Part shown: in pieces, positions 43,207 to 53,361 of the stretch
How the letters are laid out: every line of letters begins with the position of its first letter
How positions within the stretch are numbered: position 1 is the first letter of the stretch
Assembly (NCBI GenBank): GCA_963848415.1
Contig: CAWKDN010000001.1
Location: 1,302,001-1,366,000, forward strand
Source: CAVQBC01 sp963848415
Lineage (GTDB): Bacteria > Actinomycetota > Thermoleophilia > Solirubrobacterales > Solirubrobacteraceae
Direction of reading: 5' to 3'
DNA: 64,000 nt
Program-made: the position numbers and the translations under genes
The notes under the pieces: generated by a model
Database searches by the model: none
The model's input: only the letters and a program-made list of their open reading frames with translations
Told to the model about the DNA's origin: nothing

Positions 43207-44166
43207 ATGCCGCCCGTGGCGGTGGAGGTCTCCTACTGCATAGTCAACACCGAGCAGCGCGCGCTGCTGCTGCGCGGCCTGGACGCCGTCGCCGCCGAGC
43301 AGGCGCGCGCGGGCTTCGAGACCGAGGTGCTCGTGCTCGACAACGCGTCCGGAGACGGGTCCGCCGACGCCGCCGCCGCGCACCCGGCCACGACCGAGCT
43401 GATCCGCCTCGAGGACCGGCGCGGCAAGGCCGAGAACGACACGGCGCTGCTCCAGCGCGCCCGCGGGCGCTTCGCGCTGCTGCTCAACGAGGACTCGGAG
43501 CTGCTCGCAGGGGCCACCGCCGAGCTGCGCGACGCGCTGACCGCCGAGCCGCGAGCCGGCGCGGCGGGTGCGGCGCTGCTGCGCCCGGACGGCCGCCAGG
43601 TCGCCTCCGCGTGGCGTTTCCCCTCGCCGAGCACCGCGCTCGCCCAGGCGGCCTTCCTGCATCGCCGGCTCGTCGTGCAGAGCACCGGCGAGGCGGTCCG
43701 CGACGTCGACTGGGCGCAGTCGGCCGCGCTGCTCGTGCGCCGCGAGGCCGCCGCGCGGATCGGCTGGTTCGACCCCGCGTTCTTCGTCTACTCCGACGAG
43801 GTCGACTTCTGCAAGCGCCTGCACGACCACGGCTGGCGGGTGCTCTACGTCCCGCGGGCACGGGCGATCCACCACGAGCAGCTCTCGACCGGGTCGGTGC
43901 CGCGGCGGCGGATCGTCGAGCTCGCCCGCAACCGCGACCGCTACATGCGCAAGCACCACTCCGCGCCCGCCGCGGCCGCCGTGCGCGTCCTGAGCGCCTG
44001 GACCTACGCGGCGCGCTCGGCCGCCGCGCTCGTGCTGCCCGGCCACGACCCGCGCCGCTACGCGGCGCACGCGTCGGCCGCTCTGCGCCCCGGCCGCGGG
44101 GAGGGCCTGCGCGAGGCCGCCGCCGCGCTCAACCGGGATCGGCGCCGGGCCGCCGCGCGGCGCTGA
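43207..44166 (+). CDS. GT2-family (rhamnosyltransferase-like) glycosyltransferase
   Basis: A 319-residue GT-A enzyme. VEVSYCIVNTEQRALLLRGL, EVLVLDNASGDGSADA, FALLLNEDSELL (metal-binding NEDS) and FFVYSDEVDFCKRLHDHGWR are the WcaA/RfbF-type blocks found in rhamnosyl- and galactofuranosyltransferases. The last 60 residues form a helical tail. It is one of few plus-strand genes in the locus, and its 3' end overlaps the convergent flippase gene by 38 bp. Confidence 0.9.
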   Translation: MPPVAVEVSYCIVNTEQRALLLRGLDAVAAEQARAGFETEVLVLDNASGDGSADAAAAHPATTELIRLEDRRGKAENDTALLQRARGRFALLLNEDSELLAGATAELRDALTAEPRAGAAGAALLRPDGRQVASAWRFPSPSTALAQAAFLHRRLVVQSTGEAVRDVDWAQSAALLVRREAAARIGWFDPAFFVYSDEVDFCKRLHDHGWRVLYVPRARAIHHEQLSTGSVPRRRIVELARNRDRYMRKHHSAPAAAAVRVLSAWTYAARSAAALVLPGHDPRRYAAHASAALRPGRGEGLREAAAALNRDRRRAAARR

Positions 44167-45623
44167 GCCCGCGCAGCCGCGCCCGCAGCCCGCGGACCGC
44201 GTCGAGCTCGCCGGGCGCGAAGAAGCCCGCCGCCCACAGCGCCGGCACGATGGCCAGCAGCGCCGCCGAGCGGGCGAGCAAGCCGACCGCGCCGCTCGTG
44301 GGCAGCAGCAGCTCGCCCGCCGCCGCGATCCCGCCCGCCACCGCGCACACCAGCGCCAGCCGGCCCCACTCGAAGGCCACCGGGAACAGCGAGCGGGTCA
44401 GCGCGTACATCGCGACCAGCATCACCAGGTAGGCGCCGACGAGCGCCAGCCCGGCGCCCGCGATCCCGAGCGGCCCCACCAGCAGCGCCAGCAGCGCGAC
44501 GTTGGCGACCAGCCCGCACAGCGCGGCGGGGAAGTTGCGCACCGTCACCTGCGCCCGCCCGGCCATCGCCACCAGCACTAGGAAGAGCCCGTAGAGCGCC
44601 CAGCCGAGCGCCACCCACGGCAGCGCCTCGTGCGCCGCGAAGAACTCCGGCGCCGCGAACACGCGCACGAGCCAGCGCCCGAGCAGCGCCAGGCCGGCCA
44701 CCACGACGCCGGTGAAGAGCACGTAGTAGGTGGCGATCCGGCTGTAGACGCGGCTCGCCTCGGCGTCGTCGGCGATCGAGTAGGCCAGCGGCGGCCACGC
44801 GTACTGGAAGGCGCGCACGGTGAAGACGACGATGCCCGCGAGCTTGACCGACAGCGAGTAGAGGCCGGCGCTGTCCTCGCTCTCGAAGCGGTACAGCCAC
44901 AGGCGGTCGACGAAGAAGAGCAGGAAGACGGAGACCTCGGCGGGGACCGTGGGCAGCCCGAAGCGCAGCATCGGCCCGAGCTCGCGCGCGGCGAGCGCGC
45001 CGGGGCGCAGCCCGAGCCGGTCGCGCAGGACGATCCACAGGCCGACGAGCACGCGGCCGACGCGACGTAGTTGCCGACGAGCAGCCCGAGCGCCCCCTCC
45101 TCGCGGCCGACGACCAGCCACAGCGTCAGCCCGACGGTCAGCGACGACGTTGGCCAGCGAGGCCGTCAGGTAGGCGCGGGCGCGCTCGTCCACCCGCAGC
45201 AGCGCGTAGGCGAGCTCGAGGTTCGTGAAGGCCCACAGCCCCAGCGCCGCGGCGCGCAGCTCGGCCGGGCGCTCCGTGCCGAGCAGCAGCTCCGACAGCG
45301 GGCCCGCCGCCAGCGCCGTCGCGCCCGCGCACGCGGTGGTCAGCCCGAGCAGCACGCCGGTGGCGGTCCGCGCGAGCCGGCGGCGGCGGTCCGGGTCGGC
45401 GTCGAGGTAGTGGAAGCGCACGAACGCCTCGCCGATCCCGAGCCGCACCACGATCGAGAACAGGATCACCGCCGTGATCAGCAGCTCTGCGGTGCCGTAG
45501 TCGGCGCGCGTGAGGTGGCGGGTGTAGACCGGCAGCAGGCCCGAGCGCGATCACCTTGGCGACCACGTCGGCGAGCTGGTAGGCGGCGCCCGTGCGCAGC
45601 AGCCGCCGGAGGTAGCCGGACAT
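44129..45623 (-). pseudogene. Wzx-type polysaccharide flippase, interrupted by three frame changes
   Basis: The N-terminus MSGYLRRLLRTGAAYQLADV starts at ATG 45623. At 45537-45543 (GGGCC) one extra base is needed to continue as LLPVYTRHLTRADYGTAELL. At 45141-45150 another extra base leads to SLTVGLTLWLVVGREEGALG. At about 45051-45065 a missing base restores the frame to VLVGLWIVLRDRLG and the remaining helices. The whole would be a MATE-like/MVF 12-14 helix lipid-linked oligosaccharide flippase of about 498 residues. The three small, partly compensating indels with clean coding between look like sequence error rather than old decay. Confidence 0.82.
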
Positions 45624-45690
45624 TCGCCCGCAGACGGTAGCGGCGGCCCGGGCGGCCCCAGCGCGGCCTCCCGGTAGCCTCGGCCGCCCG

Positions 45691-46621
<931 letters not shown>

Positions 46622-46647
<26 letters not shown>

Positions 46648-47275
46648 GCCAGTCCGCCAGCGCGTCGAGCGCCCGCGGGTCCACGGTGTGCGGCACGTCG
46701 CTCTCCAGGTAGAGGACCTCGGCGCCGGCCGCGGTCGCGCGGTCGCGCGCGTCGCGCCCGAACTCGACGCCGATCACCGGGTCCAGCGCGCCGTGCGCGA
46801 TGGCGACCGGCAGGCCGTCCAGCGTCGCCTCCTCCAGCGCGAAGCCGGGCACCGTCGGCATGAAGCCGCTCATGGCCAGGATGCCCGCCGGCCGCGGTCG
46901 TCCCTGCCCCGCCCCGAGCGCCCACGCCATCACCGCGCCCTGCGAGAAGCCGCCGAGGATCGTCCGCTCCGGCCCGATCCCGGTGTCCTGCGCCAGCGCG
47001 CCGAGCCACTCGCCCAGCAGCTCGAGGCTGGCCGCGAAGGTCGGCGGGTCGGGGAAGCCGACCCGCGGCACCACGTACCAGTGGAAGCCGCCGGGCGGAA
47101 GCTCGAGCGGCCCGCGCGGGCAGGCGCCGAGCAGGCGGGCCTCCGGGTCCAGGACGTCGAGCAGCGGGAGCAGGTCGCGCTCGCTCGTCGCCCGGCCGTG
47201 GAAGAGCACGAGCGCGCCCGCCGGCTCGCCGCGGGCCGGGCGGGTGAGGTACACGAGGGCGTCGAGGCCGGTCAC
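46622..47275 (-). CDS. phospholipase/carboxylesterase-family alpha/beta-hydrolase
   Basis: A 217-residue protein, GTG start at 47275. ALVLFHGRATSERDLLPL is the oxyanion region, the nucleophile is in LGGFSQGAVMAWAL (GFSQG), the acid in GALDPVIGVEFG and the His in SDVPHTVDP. The arrangement matches the YpfH/carboxylesterase 2 family, which hydrolyses short acyl or aryl esters in the cytoplasm. It is divergent from the glycosyltransferase-like gene at 47294 with 18 bp between starts. Confidence 0.88.
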
Positions 47276-47293
47276 GGCGCCGCACGCTATAGC

Positions 47294-48397
47294 GTGGCGC
47301 CCGCCGTGCCGCCGCCGCCCTCGGACCCCCAGCCGCTGCTCGTCCTGCTGCTCCCGCGGGCGCTGGAGCAGTTCATCCTGCACGACCAGGCCGTCGACCT
47401 GCTGACCGCGCCCGGCGCCGTGGCGGTCGAGCCGGGGCGCGTGCCCTACGGGGCGATGCGGCGGCTGCCCGAGCCGCTGGCCGACGCGGTCGCGGCCGGC
47501 CAGGCGCGCCGGCTGGCGCTCGACGGCGCCCCGCGCGCGGTCGTCATCTTCCACCCGCTGCAGTACCCGCTCGCCCGCGCGCTGCTGGCCCGCCACCCCG
47601 GCGCCGAGCTCTGGTACAGCCTGTGGGACCGCTACCCGGAGGCCTACGACGCCGGCCCGCGCGACCGCGCGCGGCTGGGCGAACTGCACCGGCTCGCCTC
47701 CGAGCGCGCCGCCCTGACCTTCGCGGTCTCCGGCGAGCTGGCCCGGCTCGAGCACGCCGAGGGGCGCGCCGCGATGGTCGTCCCGTCCGCCGCCGACCGC
47801 TTCCCGGCGCCCGACCCCGAGGCGGCGGTCATCGCGATCTCGCTCGGCCACCTCGGCCACCGCACCGACTGGGCGCTGCTGCGCGCGGTCGCCGAGCGGA
47901 TGCCCGAGCTGGTGCTCCTGCTGGTGGGCGAGTGGCACGCCGACGAGGCCGCCGGCGACGCGGACTTCGCCTGGTGCCGCTCGGCGCCGGGGCTCGTGTG
48001 GCTCGGGCGCCGCAGCGACGAGGAGGCCGCCCGGCTGGTGCTGTGCGCCGACGTCGGCATGGTGCCGTTCGAGCGCTCGGCCTTCAACGCCGCCGGGCTG
48101 CCCAACCGCATCCTCAAGTACGCCCGCCTCGGGCGCTTCACCGTGACGCCACCGCTGGCCGGGAGCCTGACGTGGGAGCGCGCCCTGCTGGTCGCCGACG
48201 GCCCGGACGCCTTCGCCGCCGCCCTGCGCTCGCAGGCCGGCGCCCGCACCCGGCCCGACCCGGAGCTGCGCGCGTGGGCGCTCGCCCAGACCGCCCGCCA
48301 TCAGAACCGGCCGCTGTGGGAGCGCATGGAGGCGCTCGGCATCGCCTCCGGGCGGCTCGGCAGCGAGCGCGCTCAGCCAGAAGGGCACGCGACGTAG
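47294..48397 (+). CDS. glycosyltransferase, GT1/GT4-like (TuaH-like)
   Basis: A 367-residue protein with GTG 47294 as start (GTG 47306 equally possible). The N-terminal half reads FHPLQYPLARALLARHPGAE and LWYSLWDRYPEAYD, similar to the Asp-rich strand in TuaH-like transferases; FAVSGELARLE and the C-terminal GHLGHRTDWALLRAVAERMP, LVWLGRRSDEEAARLV and CADVGMVPFERSAFNAAGLP complete a GT-B fold. The family is divergent and the sugar unknown. The last 25 bp overlap the convergent GT-C gene. Confidence 0.75.
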   Translation: MAPAVPPPPSDPQPLLVLLLPRALEQFILHDQAVDLLTAPGAVAVEPGRVPYGAMRRLPEPLADAVAAGQARRLALDGAPRAVVIFHPLQYPLARALLARHPGAELWYSLWDRYPEAYDAGPRDRARLGELHRLASERAALTFAVSGELARLEHAEGRAAMVVPSAADRFPAPDPEAAVIAISLGHLGHRTDWALLRAVAERMPELVLLLVGEWHADEAAGDADFAWCRSAPGLVWLGRRSDEEAARLVLCADVGMVPFERSAFNAAGLPNRILKYARLGRFTVTPPLAGSLTWERALLVADGPDAFAAALRSQAGARTRPDPELRAWALAQTARHQNRPLWERMEALGIASGRLGSERAQPEGHAT

Positions 48398-49914
48398 GCG
48401 CTGAAGCCGCGGTTGCGGTAGACCGGGGCGAAGCCCGGGTCGGGGACGTTGGTCGCCGGCGAGGCGCCGTCGGCGAAGCCGTAGCGGCGCAGGCCCTTCT
48501 GGGTGAGCGCGAAGGCGGCGACCCCGGTCGCGCGGCGGCGCGCCGAGCGCGCGCTGACCGCGCTGCGCGGGGCGTCGAGGTGCCAGCGGGCGTCGGGCAC
48601 GAGGCGGTAGGTCGGGAAGGTCAGCGGCCCGCAGCGCATCCCGGCGCGCACGACCGGCGCGTCGAGCATGCGGATCAGGTCGGCGTGCGTGTCGCGGATG
48701 AAGCGCAGCTCGGTGCGCACGTTGGTCAGCGAGGGGGTCAGCACGACGAGCGCCGCGACGCCCAGCACGGCGGCGGCGGCCGCGGCGTTCTGCCAGCGGC
48801 GGCGGGCCGGGTCGCGGCGGGCGAGCGTCGTGAAGCCCGCGAGCGCGTAGCCGGCAGGCACGCACAGCGCGACCGAGGGCACCGTCAGGTAGCGCGGCAG
48901 GATCGAGAGACCGAGGACGCCAGTGCCGACGAAGGTCGCCACGCCGGCCGCGAAGAGCGCGAGCGGGACGCGCAGCGGCGCCCAGCCCAGCCGCCGGACC
49001 GCGAGCGCGACGCCGAGCACGGCCAGCAGCGCGACCGGCGGGCGCACCGTGGCCGAGACGAAGGAGACGAACGCGCCCGGCACGGCCCCCAGGCCCTGCT
49101 CGCGTCCCAGGTCGTCGGCCAGCTCGGTGGTCGCGTTCAGCGACCACAGCGGATCCCCGGTCACCAGCAGGTCGACGAGCGCCCACAGCAGCGGCGGGCC
49201 GAGCACCGCGAGCGTCAGCCCCACGCGCGCGCCGAGGTCCGCCCGGCGCCACGCCCACAGCCAGTAGAGGCCGGTCAGCACCCACGCCTCGGGGCGCAGC
49301 AGGCCGGCGAGCGCGAGCAGGCTCGCGGGCAGGGCGAAGCGCGACCACGGCTCCCAGCGCAGGCGGGCCCGGCGGCGCCGATCCTGCGGGCGCTCGCGGT
49401 CGGCCTCGAGCGCGGCCGCCCACACCACCAGGGCCAGGAACGGCGCGTCGACGTAGGCGCGCATCGCGTAGAGCAGCAGCGAGGCGCTGGCCCCGACGAA
49501 CAGCGCCGCGACCAGCCCGGGCCAGCGGCCCAGGCAGGCCGCCCCGAGCCGGTAGGTCCCGAACACCAGCGCCGCGTGCGCGAGCAGGCAGACGAGCACC
49601 AGCGCACGGTCGCCGCCCTCCCCCAGCAGCGAGAGCAGCGCGCCCAGCGCGACGAAGAGCGGATGCTCCGTCGGCGCCGCGTAGGCCTGGAAGGTGGGCG
49701 TCGCCCCTGAGAGCAGCTCGCGCCCCCACAGCAGGTGGTAGTAGGAGTCGTAGTTCGGGACCGTCCGGGTGATCGCCCAGCCGGCGACGGCCGCCACCAC
49801 CAGCGCGAGCGCGCCGGCGGCCTCGGCGGGCGGGGAGAAGCGGCGGCGCTCCACGCGCGCGGGCCCCGGTGCCGCCCGGGCGCCCGGGCGGGACGGGACG
49901 CCGCGGGTGCTCAC
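48373..49914 (-). CDS. GT-C fold membrane glycosyltransferase (GT39/ArnT-like)
   Basis: A 513-residue protein from GTG 49914, which overlaps the O-antigen-ligase stop (GTGA). About 11 transmembrane helices; the first external loop has RTVPNYDSYYHLLWGRELLS with the acidic residue typical of GT-C enzymes, followed by PTEHPLFVALGALLSLLG. A soluble external C-terminal domain of about 110 residues has cysteines in AGMRCGPLTFPTYR and YVACPSG. It probably adds a sugar from a polyprenyl-phosphate-linked donor on the outside of the membrane. Confidence 0.83.
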   Translation of the reverse strand: MSTRGVPSRPGARAAPGPARVERRRFSPPAEAAGALALVVAAVAGWAITRTVPNYDSYYHLLWGRELLSGATPTFQAYAAPTEHPLFVALGALLSLLGEGGDRALVLVCLLAHAALVFGTYRLGAACLGRWPGLVAALFVGASASLLLYAMRAYVDAPFLALVVWAAALEADRERPQDRRRRARLRWEPWSRFALPASLLALAGLLRPEAWVLTGLYWLWAWRRADLGARVGLTLAVLGPPLLWALVDLLVTGDPLWSLNATTELADDLGREQGLGAVPGAFVSFVSATVRPPVALLAVLGVALAVRRLGWAPLRVPLALFAAGVATFVGTGVLGLSILPRYLTVPSVALCVPAGYALAGFTTLARRDPARRRWQNAAAAAAVLGVAALVVLTPSLTNVRTELRFIRDTHADLIRMLDAPVVRAGMRCGPLTFPTYRLVPDARWHLDAPRSAVSARSARRRATGVAAFALTQKGLRRYGFADGASPATNVPDPGFAPVYRNRGFSAYVACPSG

Positions 49915-51470
49915 GGCGCGCGGGCGGCCACCCGGCGGGCGGCGAGCGCTCGCGCGGTCGGCTCGACCTCGGGCGCGACCTCGGGCCGCCGGGCGGCGAG
50001 CGCCACCCCGACGCCGAGCAGCGTCCAGGTGATCGGATCCTCGAGGAACGCGGCGTACAGCCAGGTGTGCACGAGCAGCGCGGCGAAGCCGGCGCCGATC
50101 ACGGCGCGCGGCCACCAGCGCCGGGCGCCACCCAGCAGGCGGCCGAGCGCCGCGGCGATCAGCGCCAGGTAGACGACCAGGCCGGCGATCCCCTGCTCGG
50201 CCGCGACGGTCACCGGGATGGTGTGCGAGGCCGAGACGGCCTGGGCGCTCGAGGCGTCCTCACGGCGGCGGTACTCGCGGCTGAAGGCGCCCGAGCCCCA
50301 GCCCAGCACCGGCTTCGCGCCGGCCAGCCCGAGGCCGCCCTCCAGCAGCTCGTAGCGCCCGGAGGTCGCGGCGTCGATCGACTCGGTGGACTCGAGGTCG
50401 ATCCGCAGCGGGCCGGAGAAGGCCACGACCACCAGCGCGCCCAGCAGCACCAGCGCGCCGGTCGCCGCCAGCACCCACTTCGTGCTCCACCGCAGCGCGG
50501 CCAGCACGGCCAGGCCGGCCAGCAGCGCCGCGAAGCTCGACTGCGAGAGCGTCAGCAGCAGCCCGCCCCACAGGATCACGAGCGCGCCGGCCGCCAGCGC
50601 CACCGGCCGCGGGCGGCGCTCCCACAGCAGCACGCCGGCCAGCCCGAGCATCACCAGCGCCAGGAAGCGGCCGTAGATGTTCGGGTCGAAGAACAGCGAG
50701 TTGACCCGGAAGGACTCCTCCACCTGGTTGGAGGCGATCACCTTCGGGTTGAGCAGCAGCTCGCGCATCCAGTACTCGACGAAGCCGATGCCGGTGAACA
50801 CGAGCGCGAGGCCGACGAGGATGCCCAGGCAGGTGCGCAGCAGCCGCGGCGTCCAGTCGAGGTCGCGCAGCAGCGCGAAGAGCAGCGCGAAGGGCACGTA
50901 GAAGAAGACGACCTGCTCGAGCGCCTTGCCGGAGTCCGACGAGTACGCCGACTGGACGGCGTAGAGCACGACGAAGCCCAGCAGCAGCCACTCCAGCCGC
51001 CCGTTCTCGCGGCGCGGGCGCTCCGGCTCCTCGCCGCCCGCGCGCAGCCGCGCGACGATCCAGGCCAGCGCGCCGGCGCCGATCACGACGTACAGGGGCA
51101 CCAGCAGGTTCGCGGTCGAGCCGCCCGACTCGATCGGGATGCGGAACGGCAGCGCGGCCACGGCGGCGCAGGCCAGCACGGCGGGCCGGCGGGCCATCAC
51201 GACCGCCAGCACCGCGAGCGCGGCGAGCCCCACGGCAGCGCCGGCGAGCGCCAGCACGGGACGATCGCGGACCGCGGCCAGCTGCGGGGTCTCCCAGATC
51301 TCGGCGACCAGCAGCACCGGGGTCAGCACGAGCGCGCCCAGCATCGCCCAGGCGCGCGTCCGCGGCTCGCGGGCGAGCACGGCGCCGGCGGCCAGCAGCG
51401 CGAGCGCCACCATCCCGCCCACGCGCACCAGCTCGGGCAGGGCGGCGGTGTCGGTGGCGGCGGCGATCAT
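49911..51470 (-). CDS. O-antigen ligase / Wzy-type polymerase family protein
   Basis: A 519-residue protein with about 12-13 transmembrane helices. The external loop of the Wzy_C family contains TSGRYELLEGGLGLAGAKPV, GWGSGAFSREYRRR and SASHTIPVTVAAEQGIAGLV, and the conserved LTLSQSSFAALLAGL precedes it. In a Wzx/Wzy system it would polymerise flipped repeat units on the outside of the membrane. It sits between, and overlaps at both ends by 4 bp, the GT-C gene and the FlgD/Ig-like gene, so the three are one translational unit. Confidence 0.9.
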   Translation of the reverse strand: MIAAATDTAALPELVRVGGMVALALLAAGAVLAREPRTRAWAMLGALVLTPVLLVAEIWETPQLAAVRDRPVLALAGAAVGLAALAVLAVVMARRPAVLACAAVAALPFRIPIESGGSTANLLVPLYVVIGAGALAWIVARLRAGGEEPERPRRENGRLEWLLLGFVVLYAVQSAYSSDSGKALEQVVFFYVPFALLFALLRDLDWTPRLLRTCLGILVGLALVFTGIGFVEYWMRELLLNPKVIASNQVEESFRVNSLFFDPNIYGRFLALVMLGLAGVLLWERRPRPVALAAGALVILWGGLLLTLSQSSFAALLAGLAVLAALRWSTKWVLAATGALVLLGALVVVAFSGPLRIDLESTESIDAATSGRYELLEGGLGLAGAKPVLGWGSGAFSREYRRREDASSAQAVSASHTIPVTVAAEQGIAGLVVYLALIAAALGRLLGGARRWWPRAVIGAGFAALLVHTWLYAAFLEDPITWTLLGVGVALAARRPEVAPEVEPTARALAARRVAARAP

Positions 51471-53317
51471 CGGATGGGCGAGCGGGTGCGCGGCCGGACG
51501 CGGCGCAGCACGTCGGCGACGTTGTGGGTGAGCTGGTCGACCTCGGTGTCCGAGCGGATCCGCCGCGCCCAGCCCGTCAGGCCGACGCGGATGACCACGC
51601 CCTTGCCCAGCCGCGTGGCGGTGAAGGCCGGCAGCGCGCCGGCGGCGGCCTCGGCGGTCGCGTCCGCGGGCACCTCGGGGATCAGCGCGGTCACGACCCG
51701 CGCCTGGCGGCCGTCAGGCCGCGGCGCCGAGGGCTCGAAGCGGTCGAAGCCCTCCAGCACGCCGTCGAAGCCGGCCAGCAGCCCGAGCGCGTCGTCGTCG
51801 GCGGTCGGGGCGAGCGGGCGATCGAGCGCCCGCAGCGCGCCCAGCCGCGCCCCGAACGGATCCAGCGCGGTGGGCTGGGTCGGGCGCAGCAGCTCGCGCG
51901 AGGCGACCGCGACGCCGCGCCGCAGCGTCTCGGTGCCGAAGGTCGCCACCCGGCCGCCCTCGAGCGCGAAGCGCCGCAGGCGCTGGGCGACGTCGCGTGG
52001 CACCCAGCGCAGCGAGGCGGGCAGCAGCACGCCGGTCCGCTCGCCGCCGTAGCGCGGCTCGCGCGAGGCGGCCAGGGCGAGGTCGGTGGTCACGTCGTAG
52101 CGGATGCGGGCGCGGTCGAGGTAGGTCAGCAGCGGGGCGACCTGGTCGCTGAAGCCGGCCGGCAGGCCGTTGCGCCCGCCGCCCGCGAGCAGGCGCGGCG
52201 GGGCGTAGCGGACCGGTCCGCCGGCGTCGAGCGTATCGGGGAGGCCGTCACCGTCGTCGTCGGTCCGGTCGAGCCCGAGCCAGCTGATGACGGGCAGGAC
52301 GACCAGCATCTTCTCGCGCTCCTCGGACTGCACCGCGAAGGGCACGGTGGCGCTGTAGGGCCCCTTGGCGACCTCGAGCAGGTGGACGCCGCTGGCGCCG
52401 CGCGGCGCCTCGATGACGAGCGGGCGACCCGGGCGGCCCCGACCGCGTTGGGCGACGGCGCCGGAGCCGAGCCGGCGCACGCTCCAGCGGTAGTCGCGCC
52501 GGCGCGAGTCGACGAAGAACCGCACGCGCTCGCCGGCGCGCACGGGCTCGGCGGGAAGGGCGCCCGCGATGGTGCGCACGGTGATGCCCGGCTTGCCGCG
52601 CACCTCGCCGCGCGTCGCCGGCAGGCGCGCCGGCGTGGCGCCGACGTTGCCCGCGCGGTCCTCCACCGAGGGCACGGCCATGTAGAGCCCGGCGGGCGCC
52701 GGGGCGCCGTCGACTTTCCCGTCCCAGTCGGCGCGGCGCGAGCCCGCCGGCACGCTGTAGCGGGCCACGTCGCGCGGCGCGCGCAGGTCGGTGCGCACGA
52801 TGCGCATGCCGGTGCGCTTGCGGTTGCTCACCCCGCGCAGGCGGATCAGGAACTCCCCGGGCCGCGGGCCGCCGACCGGCGGGTCGACGCGCACCACGCG
52901 CGGCTGCGGCGGCGTGGTGTCGACCAGCACGCCACCGGGCGCGTTGACCACGCGGCCCTGGCGGCGCAGGGCGAGCCGCAGGCGGTAGCGGCCGTCGGGC
53001 ACGCGCGCGCCCGCGTCGTCGCGACCGTCCCAGGTCAGGCGGATCGGGGTGAAGGCCGGCACCTCGCGGGAGTCGGCGAGCCGACGTACCTCGTCGCCCT
53101 GCGGGCCCACGATCGAGACCGTGACCTCGTCGGGCTTGGTCAGGCGAAAGGAGATCGGGTTGAGGTCGCGGCGTCCGTCCGCGTTGGGCGAGAAGAACTC
53201 GGTCACCTTGCGCACCTCGACCACCGAGGGCGCCGACTTCAGGCGCTGCGCGACGAAGAAGGCCGAGAACGTCGCGCCCACGAGCAGCACGAAGACGACG
53301 CGGGCGAACGTGGTCAC
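51467..53317 (-). CDS. secreted FlgD/Ig-like protein with glutamine-amidotransferase-like C-terminal region
   Basis: A 616-residue protein with an N-terminal signal/anchor helix (MTTFARVVFVLLVGATFSAF). Residues 40-115 form a FlgD-like Ig domain (FFSPNADGRRDLNPISFRLT, RLTWDGRDDAGARVPDGRYR); a second such domain is near 150-215 and a third beta region near 240-330. Residues 335-610 resemble the N,N-dimethylformamidase large-subunit-like/GATase-like region (LVVLPVISWLGLDRTDDDGD). It is exported and coupled by ATGA to the polymerase gene. A function in polymer assembly or anchoring is inference. Confidence 0.72.
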   Translation of the reverse strand: MTTFARVVFVLLVGATFSAFFVAQRLKSAPSVVEVRKVTEFFSPNADGRRDLNPISFRLTKPDEVTVSIVGPQGDEVRRLADSREVPAFTPIRLTWDGRDDAGARVPDGRYRLRLALRRQGRVVNAPGGVLVDTTPPQPRVVRVDPPVGGPRPGEFLIRLRGVSNRKRTGMRIVRTDLRAPRDVARYSVPAGSRRADWDGKVDGAPAPAGLYMAVPSVEDRAGNVGATPARLPATRGEVRGKPGITVRTIAGALPAEPVRAGERVRFFVDSRRRDYRWSVRRLGSGAVAQRGRGRPGRPLVIEAPRGASGVHLLEVAKGPYSATVPFAVQSEEREKMLVVLPVISWLGLDRTDDDGDGLPDTLDAGGPVRYAPPRLLAGGGRNGLPAGFSDQVAPLLTYLDRARIRYDVTTDLALAASREPRYGGERTGVLLPASLRWVPRDVAQRLRRFALEGGRVATFGTETLRRGVAVASRELLRPTQPTALDPFGARLGALRALDRPLAPTADDDALGLLAGFDGVLEGFDRFEPSAPRPDGRQARVVTALIPEVPADATAEAAAGALPAFTATRLGKGVVIRVGLTGWARRIRSDTEVDQLTHNVADVLRRVRPRTRSPIR

Positions 53318-53361
53318 GATCGTTCTAGTTCGGCCGCGAGGTCACGGGACCTCCCCCGAGA

